A stretch of 5,101 nucleotides of DNA from Comamonadaceae bacterium (GTDB lineage: Bacteria; Pseudomonadota; Gammaproteobacteria; Burkholderiales; Burkholderiaceae_C). Under the pieces are notes generated by a model. The model saw only the letters and a program-made list of their open reading frames with translations. It did no database searches and had not been told where the DNA came from. Positions 1 through 5,101 of this stretch are shown here, piece after piece. How positions within the stretch are numbered: the first letter of the stretch is position 1; every line of letters begins with the position of its first letter. The DNA lies in NCBI GenBank assembly GCA_947374505.1, contig CANCCE010000202.1, positions 1-5,101 on the forward strand, written 5' to 3'. The position numbers and the translations under genes were made by a program.

Positions 1-1335
1 GTGGCCGCCTGCATCTGCTTGGCCCAGCATCAGCGCTTGCGCCTGCGCCAACACATTGGCAAGTAATTTGTCGTGATGACCCTGCAAGTTGTGCGCGGCT
101 TTTTTGACCGCCACAAACTCCACCGGCACCACCACTGTGCCTTGGTGCAGCATCTGAAAATAAGCGTGCTGCCCGTTGGTGCCGGGCTCGCCCCAGAGCA
201 CCGGCGCGGTGTCAAAAGGCAAGGCCGCACCGCTGCGGTCAACCCGCTTGCCGTTGCTCTCCATCTCCAACTGTTGCAAGTACGCTGGCAAGCGCTGCAA
301 GGCGCTGTGGTACGGCGCCAAACTGCGGCTGCTGAAACCATGAAAGTTGCGGTACCAAACGTCGAGCAAGCCGAGTCGAATCGGCACATTGCGCGCGGCA
401 GGCGCGGTGCGAAAGTGCTCGTCCATCGCGTGTGCACCGGCCAGAAAATCTTTGAAACCTGCCGCGCCGATGCTGATGGCCAAAGGCAGACCAATCGCTG
501 ACATCAATGAATAGCGGCCACCCACCCAGTCCCAAAAACCAAAGGTGGTGGTGATGCCAAAGGCTTGAGCACCCGCCACGTTGCTGGTGAGCGCGGCAAA
601 ATGCCGTGCAATTTTCGGCGCTGCGGCAGCGCCCAGTTGCGCTTCAAACCAACGCTTGGCCGACAGCGCGTTGGTCATGGTCTCGGTGGTGGTGAAGGTT
701 TTTGAGGCTACCAAAAACAGTGTTTTCTCGGCGTCCAGCTGGCTCAAAATACCAGCCAACTCGTGGCCATCGACGTTCGAGACAAAGTGAAAGCGCTTGC
801 CCGGAATCGAGAATTCTGCCAGCGCCAGCACCGCCATTTGCGGCCCCAAGTCTGAGCCGCCAATGCCGATATTCACCACATCAGTGATGCTCTCGTCGGC
901 CCGCACTTGCTCGGCATACGCCAGCATGGCCGACAACGTGGTGTGAACTTCAGTGAGAGCGTCATGCCAAGGCCGCGGCTGGTCGCTGGGCTGCTGCGCG
1001 GGTTGCCGCAGCAAAAAATGCATGACGGCGCGCTGCTCGGTGGTGTTGATCGGTTGCCCGGCAAACATGGCGTCCCGGTGCGCCTCTAAGCCGCATTGCT
1101 GGGCCAAGGTTTGCAGCAAATTTTCCGTCCGCTCATCGATCAGGTTTTTAGACAGATCGGCAAAAACGTGGGGCGCTGGCTGGCTGAAGTTGGCAAAACG
1201 TTGCGCGCCCAGTGCCGTGTCTACGGCGTCTGCGCTGAACGCCTGACGCAGGTCAAAGCCTTGGCCCTCTGACGCAAAGTGCGCCTGCAACGCGGCCCAA
1301 GCGGGCGTGCGGTCGCAACGGGTAGTGCCCGTCAT
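1..1335 (-). CDS. pgi: Glucose-6-phosphate isomerase, C-terminus beyond window
   Basis: Cytoplasmic enzyme that interconverts glucose-6-phosphate and fructose-6-phosphate. The frame is open from the ATG at 1335-1333 to base 1, giving 445 residues without a stop. Visible family motifs, in order: the sugar-phosphate (SIS) motif NIGIGGSDLGP (S161), SKTFTTTETMTNA (S211 on), the PGI signature region WVGGRYSLMSAIG (GGR at 272-274), MESNGK with the catalytic glutamate E359, and GEPGTNGQH with the catalytic histidine H390. E359 and H390 are 31 residues apart, as E355 and H386 are in the E. coli enzyme. The second family signature and the catalytic lysine (E. coli K514) lie past the window edge, so roughly 100 residues are missing if the length is as in E. 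coli (549). The start codon overlaps the tal stop as ATGA and has no clear Shine-Dalgarno sequence, so translation probably depends on tal. The gene looks intact; only the window truncates it. Confidence 0.97.
   Translation of the reverse strand, partial: MTGTTRCDRTPAWAALQAHFASEGQGFDLRQAFSADAVDTALGAQRFANFSQPAPHVFADLSKNLIDERTENLLQTLAQQCGLEAHRDAMFAGQPINTTEQRAVMHFLLRQPAQQPSDQPRPWHDALTEVHTTLSAMLAYAEQVRADESITDVVNIGIGGSDLGPQMAVLALAEFSIPGKRFHFVSNVDGHELAGILSQLDAEKTLFLVASKTFTTTETMTNALSAKRWFEAQLGAAAAPKIARHFAALTSNVAGAQAFGITTTFGFWDWVGGRYSLMSAIGLPLAISIGAAGFKDFLAGAHAMDEHFRTAPAARNVPIRLGLLDVWYRNFHGFSSRSLAPYHSALQRLPAYLQQLEMESNGKRVDRSGAALPFDTAPVLWGEPGTNGQHAYFQMLHQGTVVVPVEFVAVKKAAHNLQGHHDKLLANVLAQAQALMLGQADAGGH
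1332..1335 (-). promoter_or_regulatory. ATGA stop-start overlap coupling tal to pgi
   Basis: On the minus strand the pgi ATG (1335-1333) and the tal TGA (1334-1332) share two bases, giving ATGA. The 20 bases before it, inside the end of tal, contain no AGGAGG-like sequence. This arrangement commonly indicates termination-reinitiation, so pgi translation is inferred to depend on ribosomes finishing tal and both genes to lie on one mRNA. Confidence 0.8.
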
Positions 1336-2279
1336 GCAGCCAGCATCAGTTGCTCAAGTTTGACGGCGTCAGCCGCAAAAGCACGAATGCCTTCAGCCAG
1401 TTTTTCGGTGGCCATCGCATCTTCGTTCAGGGCAAATCGGAAACTCGCTTCGTCAAACTGCACGTTCGGTAAGTCCAGCGCCTTGGCGGCATCGGCGTCC
1501 AGCGCACGCAGCAGCGGCGCGTCGGTTGCGGCTAACTGGGCCAGCAACTCCGGGCTGATGGTCAGCAAGTCGCAGCCGGCCAGCGCCGTGATCTGCCCGA
1601 CATTGCGAAAGCTCGCGCCCATGACTTCGGTGGCGATGCCAAATTTTTTGTAATGGTTGTAGATCTCACGCACCGACTGCACGCCGGGGTCATGGGCGCC
1701 CGCTTTGTCGGCCTCGACCCACGCCGCGCCAGCTGATTTTTTGTACCAGTCATAAATACGCCCGACAAAAGGCGAGATCAGCTGCACCTTGGCTTGGCCA
1801 CAAGCCACCGCCTGGCAGAAAGAAAACAGCAAGGTCAGGTTGGTGTGAATACCCGCGCGCTCCAGTTCGGCCGCCGCCTGAATGCCCTCCCACGTCGCCG
1901 CCACTTTGATCAACACGCGATCAGCCGAAATGCCTTCGGCTTTGTACAGAGCGATCAGCCGCTTGCCGCGCTCCACCGTGGCCGCAGTGTCAAAGCTCAA
2001 ACGCGCATCGACCTCGGTCGACACGCGGCCCGGAATGATTGACAGAATCTCTCCACCAAAACGCACTAGCAAGCGGTCGATCACCTCGTCCAGCGGCTGA
2101 CCGCGAAAGCGCGTCACAACGTCTTTCATCAGCGGTTGGTAATCGGCCTTTTGCACCGCCTTGAGAATCAGCGACGGATTGGTCGTCGCATCTTGCGGCT
2201 TGAACTGGCTGAGTTGTTTGAAGTCGCCGGTGTCGGCCACCACGGTCGTGAATTGTTTGAGTGCGTCGAGTTGATTCAT
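1332..2279 (-). CDS. tal: Transaldolase, TalB-type (class I aldolase fold)
   Basis: Cytoplasmic enzyme of the non-oxidative pentose phosphate pathway. It moves a dihydroxyacetone unit from sedoheptulose-7-phosphate to glyceraldehyde-3-phosphate, giving erythrose-4-phosphate and fructose-6-phosphate. The product is 315 residues, against 317 for E. coli TalB, and aligns with it along its whole length. Residues seen: D16 in VVADTGD, N34 in signature 1 (DATTNPSLI), E89 in STEVDARLS, the Schiff-base lysine K125 in signature 2 (VLIKVAATWEG), N147 and T149 in TNLTLLFS, and S169 and R174 in LISPFVGR. From E89 on, each is offset by 7 from its E. coli counterpart (K132, E96, N154, T156, S176, R181). 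The start is fixed by the conserved N-terminus MNQLDALKQFTTVVAD. No Shine-Dalgarno sequence precedes the ATG. The stop overlaps the pgi start, and both enzymes share fructose-6-phosphate. The recombinase ends 132 bp upstream in the same direction, so read-through is possible. Confidence 0.98.
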   Translation of the reverse strand: MNQLDALKQFTTVVADTGDFKQLSQFKPQDATTNPSLILKAVQKADYQPLMKDVVTRFRGQPLDEVIDRLLVRFGGEILSIIPGRVSTEVDARLSFDTAATVERGKRLIALYKAEGISADRVLIKVAATWEGIQAAAELERAGIHTNLTLLFSFCQAVACGQAKVQLISPFVGRIYDWYKKSAGAAWVEADKAGAHDPGVQSVREIYNHYKKFGIATEVMGASFRNVGQITALAGCDLLTISPELLAQLAATDAPLLRALDADAAKALDLPNVQFDEASFRFALNEDAMATEKLAEGIRAFAADAVKLEQLMLAA

Positions 2280-2285
2280 TTTGTA

Positions 2286-2291
2286 ATTATC
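2286..2291 (-). promoter_or_regulatory. Possible -10 box directly before tal
   Basis: Minus-strand GATAAT matches the sigma70 -10 consensus at 5 of 6 positions and is followed by exactly six bases (TACAAA) before the tal ATG. That would place the transcription start on the start codon. The best -35 candidate, CTGATT at 2313-2308 with a 16-bp spacer, matches only 3 of 6, and a better hexamer (TTGAGC at 2320-2315) is too far away. The promoter is therefore a weak call; the tal-pgi operon may instead be read from upstream. Confidence 0.3.
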
Positions 2292-2366
2292 GTGTTGCTC
2301 AGCGCCAAATCAGAGCTCAACCACAGTTACGTTACCGGAACGAACTTTTGCCACCCTTGCCCCCCG

Positions 2367-2396
2367 CGTCCTTGCGAGCGCAGCGCGGCAACCCAT
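2367..2396 (-). repeat. Dispersed intergenic repeat of the TTGCGAGCGCAGCG type
   Basis: The plus strand reads CGTCCTTGCGAGCGCAGCGC and then GGCAACCCAT. This resembles the widespread proteobacterial intergenic repeat with core TTGCGAGCGCAGCGAAGCAA, whose spurious translations (SLRAQRGNP, CERSAATHP) are visible in this stretch. TTGC and GCAA form the outer arms, but the inner bases pair poorly, so it is not a strong hairpin by itself. It sits 16 bp past the recombinase stop codon and about 90 bp before tal. Only one copy is in the window, so its status as a repeat rests on recognition of the motif. Confidence 0.6.
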
Positions 2397-2411
2397 CCCC
2401 GGTTCCCTCCC

Positions 2412-3839
2412 CTACACCCCGATCCGTGTCCTTCGACTCTGCAGCAAGGCAATGTTCTGCTCGCCAGTGACGGTACTGGCGTAGTGGGTGTTGATCACTT
2501 CCACACTGGTCCTGGCATTGCGCGCCAAGGTCAGCAGGTCAATCCCCTGACCGTACAGCAACCGGAAGGTGATCGACGAGTGCCGCAGGCTGTACAAACT
2601 GCGCGGCTGGCCGTGCGGGCCCATCTTCAGACCCGTTTGCGCCAGGATCCAGTTGAAGTGAAAGTTCAGCACCCAGTGCGCGTAATTGCGGTCTTGCAGG
2701 GCCGGTAGAAACAAATAGTCGTCAGCTGCGCCATGGCCGGTGATGGCTTGCTGCTTGCAGATCTGCTGGTAGCAGCGCACGGCCGGCTGCAAAGTCACAA
2801 TCGGCCGGCCGTGGCTTTTGGTTTCGGGCAGCGTCAAACGCAAATACGTGTTGCCCGCCCGCACAATCTCGACGTGCCGGTGTTTCAGGGTTTTGAGGTC
2901 ACTCGGGCGAATAAAGCTGTTGAGCATGAAAGCAATGGCGTGCGCCATGTCGGGCGGCATGCGCTGCTCGGCCACGCGAATTTTGTAATTCGCCCGAATC
3001 TCGTCAGACGTTGCCGGGTATTGCTCCCCGCGCAAACGACGCGCGGTGCGGATGATCTTCCAGTACTCGCTGGGCGTGAAAGCGCCGCGCGGGGTGGTGA
3101 CGATCTTGATCTTCGGAAACTCCGGCAGCTTGTCCAACTCACCAATCGCCACCGCATAGGACAACACCTTGCGCACCGCCACCATGTACTGGCTGATGGT
3201 GGTGGTGCTGAAGGTTTGGCTCAAGAATTGGGTGAACTCCATCAAGGCCAAGAAGTTGATGTTGACGGGCGGCTGATTGCCCCAGCGCGGCAAGATGTGG
3301 GCGTCTAGGCGGTTGCGCAGCACTTGGTAGCTGCCCAAGGCATATTCGCCGCGCTGCGATCTGGCCAGCTCATTGGCCAGCACCTGGCTGGCCAACGCGC
3401 CAAAGGTCACGCCGGGCTTGCCTGGCTTTTTGGCTGCAGTTCCAAGTTCGTCAGAATGTGCCAACTCATGGTCTTGGACTGATCCAATCCCAGGCTTTCC
3501 AATCCGCTTCGGAAACAACTGTGCCTGACCGTTGGCGCCTGGTGCGCTGTAATGCTGGGCCATCAGCTGCTCATAAAACTGACGCGCAAAGCTTTGCGCC
3601 ATGCGCAGTGACTGGCTTTGCGTGCTGCGCCGGTACGTGCGCCCGCCCATCCAGCAACGCACTTGCCAAAAGCGGCTGGCGGCGATTTTGAAGACACAGA
3701 GCTTTTGCGGGTAGCCCGGCACGGGCGTCAGGGTCTCGGGGATTGGCACCGTGCGCTCCCGCTGCAGCGGGCGCACATGCACCCCAGGCGACGGGTCGTT
3801 GGCGGCAGCGTGTTCGTTAAATGGATTACGTTCGAACAT
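2412..3839 (-). CDS. Tyrosine recombinase / site-specific integrase, variant active site
   Basis: A 475-residue protein of the tyrosine recombinase (phage integrase) superfamily, which breaks and rejoins DNA through a 3'-phosphotyrosine intermediate. After a polar N-terminal tail, residues about 46-95 resemble an arm-type DNA-binding domain (FWQVRCWMGGRTYRRSTQSQ, then a helix). A basic, proline-rich linker covers about 100-143, and a core-binding helical domain about 144-240. The catalytic domain (about 255-460) shows R311 (FIRPSDLKTLKHRHV), hairpin lysine K341 (PETKSHGRP), R419 in YSLRHSS, and nucleophile Y453 in INTHYAS. The first histidine of the usual HxxR box is Y416, and the later GH histidine position is T444 (ARTSVEVINTHY); I recall the same pattern in one branch of chromosomal integrases, so the protein is probably not dead. 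The start ATG has no Shine-Dalgarno sequence but has a promoter directly before it. The stop is TAG. No excisionase, phage or transposon gene lies nearby, so the substrate is unknown. Confidence 0.92.
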   Translation of the reverse strand: MFERNPFNEHAAANDPSPGVHVRPLQRERTVPIPETLTPVPGYPQKLCVFKIAASRFWQVRCWMGGRTYRRSTQSQSLRMAQSFARQFYEQLMAQHYSAPGANGQAQLFPKRIGKPGIGSVQDHELAHSDELGTAAKKPGKPGVTFGALASQVLANELARSQRGEYALGSYQVLRNRLDAHILPRWGNQPPVNINFLALMEFTQFLSQTFSTTTISQYMVAVRKVLSYAVAIGELDKLPEFPKIKIVTTPRGAFTPSEYWKIIRTARRLRGEQYPATSDEIRANYKIRVAEQRMPPDMAHAIAFMLNSFIRPSDLKTLKHRHVEIVRAGNTYLRLTLPETKSHGRPIVTLQPAVRCYQQICKQQAITGHGAADDYLFLPALQDRNYAHWVLNFHFNWILAQTGLKMGPHGQPRSLYSLRHSSITFRLLYGQGIDLLTLARNARTSVEVINTHYASTVTGEQNIALLQSRRTRIGV

Positions 3840-3845
3840 CTGACG

Positions 3846-3874
3846 AGAATATTTTTATATTTTAATTCTGTCAA
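3846..3874 (-). promoter_or_regulatory. Sigma70-type promoter of the recombinase gene
   Basis: On the minus strand a perfect -35 box TTGACA (3874-3869) is followed by a 17-bp AT-rich spacer and TATTCT (3851-3846), which matches 4 of 6 positions of TATAAT. Six bases (CGTCAG) separate the -10 box from the recombinase ATG at 3839, which puts the predicted start at the A of the start codon. No Shine-Dalgarno sequence fits in that space, so a leaderless mRNA is inferred. Confidence 0.6.
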
Positions 3875-3901
3875 ATTCACCCCATAAAGAGTACTTAATA
3901 T

Positions 3902-3919
3902 ATATTTAATTTTAAATAT
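3902..3919. repeat. Perfect 8-2-8 AT-only inverted repeat
   Basis: ATATTTAA (3902-3909) and TTAAATAT (3912-3919) are exact reverse complements separated by TT. The palindrome lies about 28 bp upstream of the recombinase -35 box and inside the AT-rich island. It could be an operator for a dimeric regulator or a nucleoid-protein site. AT-only palindromes also arise easily by chance, so the function is open. Confidence 0.45.
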
Positions 3920-3939
3920 TCAATTATTTGTGATTTTGA

Positions 3940-3949
3940 CTGCCAATCT
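3940..3949 (+). repeat. Direct repeat CTGCCAATCT, left copy
   Basis: This exact 10-base sequence recurs in the same orientation at 4055-4064, 115 bp downstream; together the two copies bracket the right part of the intergenic region. The left copy overlaps the last two bases of the plus-strand TTGACT. No transposon-like sequence lies between the copies. Confidence 0.35.
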
Positions 3950-4016
3950 CTTTTGCCTTCATGGGTGATTCCTAAAGTCCTCAAAAGCGTTATCTTTACT
4001 TTGTACAGCGGTCAAA

Positions 4017-5101
4017 GTGCAACGGGTTAGATCCTGTTTCTGCTTGCACCGCCCCTGCCAATCTAAGCGTGTTGAAGCCCTTTCTGAAACCTCAAAAACC
4101 TCTGCCCTGGCTGCTCTGGCCGCCGTCTCTGCAGCTTCTGCTCAGTCCACCGTCACTCTGTACGGCAACTTAGACGCAGGCGTTGTTAGCTACAACAACG
4201 CCAACGCTGCTAAACAAAACGCTGTTGTCTACGGCGACGGCATGCTGACTTCTTCCATCTGGGGCCTGAAAGGCTCTGAAGATCTGGGCGGCGGTTTGTC
4301 AGCTGTCTTCAAAGCTGAAGGCGACTTGCTGACGAACGCCGGCGGTTCTAACCAGAACGGCATCTTCCGCCGTGGAGCCAATTTTGGCTTGTCAAGCGCC
4401 TCGCTGGGTACCCTGGCTTTCGGCAATAACAACAACCCAATCATCAGCACCAACGCGGCTTTGATGCCTTTGGGCGGCAACTCCCTGTCGACCACTGTCG
4501 CCACTTCCATGGCTTTCAGCGACTTCTACACCAAGAACGCTGTCACCTACACCTCACCTAACATCGCTGGTTTGGTCGGTGTGCTGCAACGCGGTATGTC
4601 CAACAACGTGAACTCCTTCAGCGAAGGCTCTGTCACCGCTTACAGCTTGGCTTACGTCAATGGTCCTCTGGAACTGCGTGGTGCCGGTCAAGACCGTCAA
4701 GCCGCAACTTCAACCATCTTGTCGGCTGCCAACTCCAAGCTCGCCTCAGCCGGCGGCGAACAAGTGACAGCCACGGACGTGAACAAGCGTTCCTACGTGT
4801 TGGGCGGCAAGTACACCATCGGTGCATTGGGCCTGGGCCTGGCTTACCTCAACAGCGAGAAAGCTGCTGACAACGGTATCAACACCGCGCGCACCATCAA
4901 GCAGACTGGCGTGCAAGCTGGCGCTTCTTACCAGTTGACGCCTGCCGTCATTCTGGGCGCGTCTTTCACCAAGTCGCAAGGCAGCTCGCTGACCAACTTG
5001 CAAGCTCGCTACTCCTTGAGCAAGCGCACCATGGTGTACGGCTATTTCGGTATGGCTGACAACGCTGCCAACACCGCTGCCAATGCCACCAACTTCGCAC
5101 C
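4017..5101 (+). CDS. Gram-negative general porin (Porin_4 family), partial, start codon abnormal
   Basis: Outer-membrane beta-barrel porin, normally a trimeric channel for small hydrophilic solutes. A typical signal-peptide core, KTSALAALAAVSAASA, starts at 4095. Predicted cleavage is after ASA (ends 4142), with mature protein from Q at 4143: QSTVTLYGNLDAGVV. Later family features are WGLKGSEDLGGGLSAVF (second strand pair), FRRGANFGLSSASLGTLAFG (usual GRQ...VGL.G.FG.. segment), NAVTYTSPNIAGLVG, and alternating strand segments to YSLSKRTMVYGYFG near the end. 319 mature residues are visible, and the last 20-30 probably lie outside. The frame is open from 3969, yet the first in-frame ATG is at 4242, inside the barrel. 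The only earlier starts are GTG 4017 and TTG 4044, neither with a Shine-Dalgarno sequence nor a good signal-peptide n-region. The coordinate 4017 is thus the longest possible extent, not a supported start. Codon choice (CTG, GGC, AAC, GCT) fits a highly expressed gene. Confidence 0.85.
   Translation, partial: MQRVRSCFCLHRPCQSKRVEALSETSKTSALAALAAVSAASAQSTVTLYGNLDAGVVSYNNANAAKQNAVVYGDGMLTSSIWGLKGSEDLGGGLSAVFKAEGDLLTNAGGSNQNGIFRRGANFGLSSASLGTLAFGNNNNPIISTNAALMPLGGNSLSTTVATSMAFSDFYTKNAVTYTSPNIAGLVGVLQRGMSNNVNSFSEGSVTAYSLAYVNGPLELRGAGQDRQAATSTILSAANSKLASAGGEQVTATDVNKRSYVLGGKYTIGALGLGLAYLNSEKAADNGINTARTIKQTGVQAGASYQLTPAVILGASFTKSQGSSLTNLQARYSLSKRTMVYGYFGMADNAANTAANATNFA
4055..4064 (+). repeat. Direct repeat CTGCCAATCT, right copy
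   Basis: Second exact copy of the 10-mer at 3940-3949. It lies just before the point where the porin sequence becomes recognisable and upstream of the missing porin start. It may mark a small duplication or be a binding-site pair; chance is possible. Confidence 0.35.
4095..4142 (+). other. Signal-peptide core of the porin
   Basis: The translation KTSALAALAAVSAASA has one lysine, a hydrophobic alanine/leucine stretch and an A-S-A signal peptidase I site before QSTVTLYG. Relatives in this order usually begin MKKT or MKKS; here the two codons before the lysine read T and S (ACC TCA) instead of Met-Lys, so the n-region is missing or out of frame. Confidence 0.75.

Larger units (their letters stand above)
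3841..4097. other. Divergent intergenic region with AT-rich island
   Basis: This is the gap between the recombinase start and the recognisable porin sequence. Bases 3841-3950 contain only 25 G or C in 110 (about 23%), in sharp contrast to the GC-rich genes around them. It holds the leftward recombinase promoter and a perfect AT palindrome. The right half (about 3951-4097) has ordinary composition and should contain the porin 5' leader, but I find neither a convincing rightward promoter nor a ribosome binding site. A plus-strand TTGACT (3936-3941) has no matching -10 box at 15-19 bp. Confidence 0.7.

Noticed and set aside
239..535. Short minus-strand reading frames inside pgi (also 30-494)
   Set aside because: They overlap the conserved PGI frame, which is continuously open and carries all family motifs; these are shadow frames.
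2282..2289. TGTAATTA just before tal, resembling half of a HexR operator
   Set aside because: HexR sites are palindromes close to TGTAATTAAATTACA; here the second half (TCGTGTT) does not match, so only a half-site is present.
2330..2342. Imperfect palindrome CGTTACCGGAACG in the tal upstream gap
   Set aside because: Only short arms with a mismatch near the centre and no recognised regulator; too weak to call an operator.
2136..2708. 190-codon plus-strand frame spanning tal start, gap and recombinase end
   Set aside because: It runs antisense through two real genes and the dispersed repeat; its composition reflects those, not a protein.
2733..3308. 191-codon plus-strand reading frame opposite the recombinase
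   Set aside because: Antisense to a protein with a clear recombinase catalytic domain; its translation shows no recognisable family pattern, as expected in GC-rich DNA.
3936..3941. Plus-strand TTGACT as a -35 box for the porin
   Set aside because: No sequence resembling TATAAT follows at 15-19 bp spacing.
4229..4510. Minus-strand reading frames opposite the porin (also 4746-5003)
   Set aside because: They lie antisense to a clearly recognisable porin and show no domain features.

Overview
The window looks like chromosomal DNA of a Gram-negative betaproteobacterium, most likely Burkholderiales/Comamonadaceae (Rhodoferax- or Polaromonas-like). The support is the GC-rich coding sequence, a Porin_4-type outer-membrane porin with the STVTLYG mature N-terminus common in that order, and a TalB-like transaldolase directly followed by glucose-6-phosphate isomerase. 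The family placement is inferred from protein style, not from a search.

Layout, read on the minus strand from right to left: an AT-rich intergenic island (about 3841-3950) holds a good sigma70-type promoter that fires leftward into a 475-residue tyrosine recombinase (3839-2412). A 132-bp gap follows; it carries a copy of a dispersed SLRAQRGNP-type repeat and a possible start-proximal -10 box for tal. Next come tal (2279-1332) and pgi (1335 to beyond base 1), whose ends overlap as ATGA and so form a two-gene operon. On the plus strand, right of the AT-rich island, a porin reads rightward (about 4098 to beyond 5101) and is cut by the window edge.

Function: tal and pgi both produce or consume fructose-6-phosphate, linking the non-oxidative pentose phosphate pathway with upper sugar-phosphate metabolism, so the coupling makes metabolic sense. 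The recombinase has no recognisable mobile-element partner here. It belongs to a branch that lacks the usual histidines of the active site while keeping both arginines, the lysine and the tyrosine. The porin would make a general diffusion channel in the outer membrane.

The main oddities are at gene starts. The porin signal peptide has no in-frame ATG before it, which suggests a frameshift, a small deletion or a damaged 5' end. The recombinase, and possibly tal, have -10 boxes exactly 6 nt before the ATG and no Shine-Dalgarno sequence, which fits leaderless transcripts. I see no RNA gene, CRISPR array or complete insertion sequence, and no convincing new multi-gene system.
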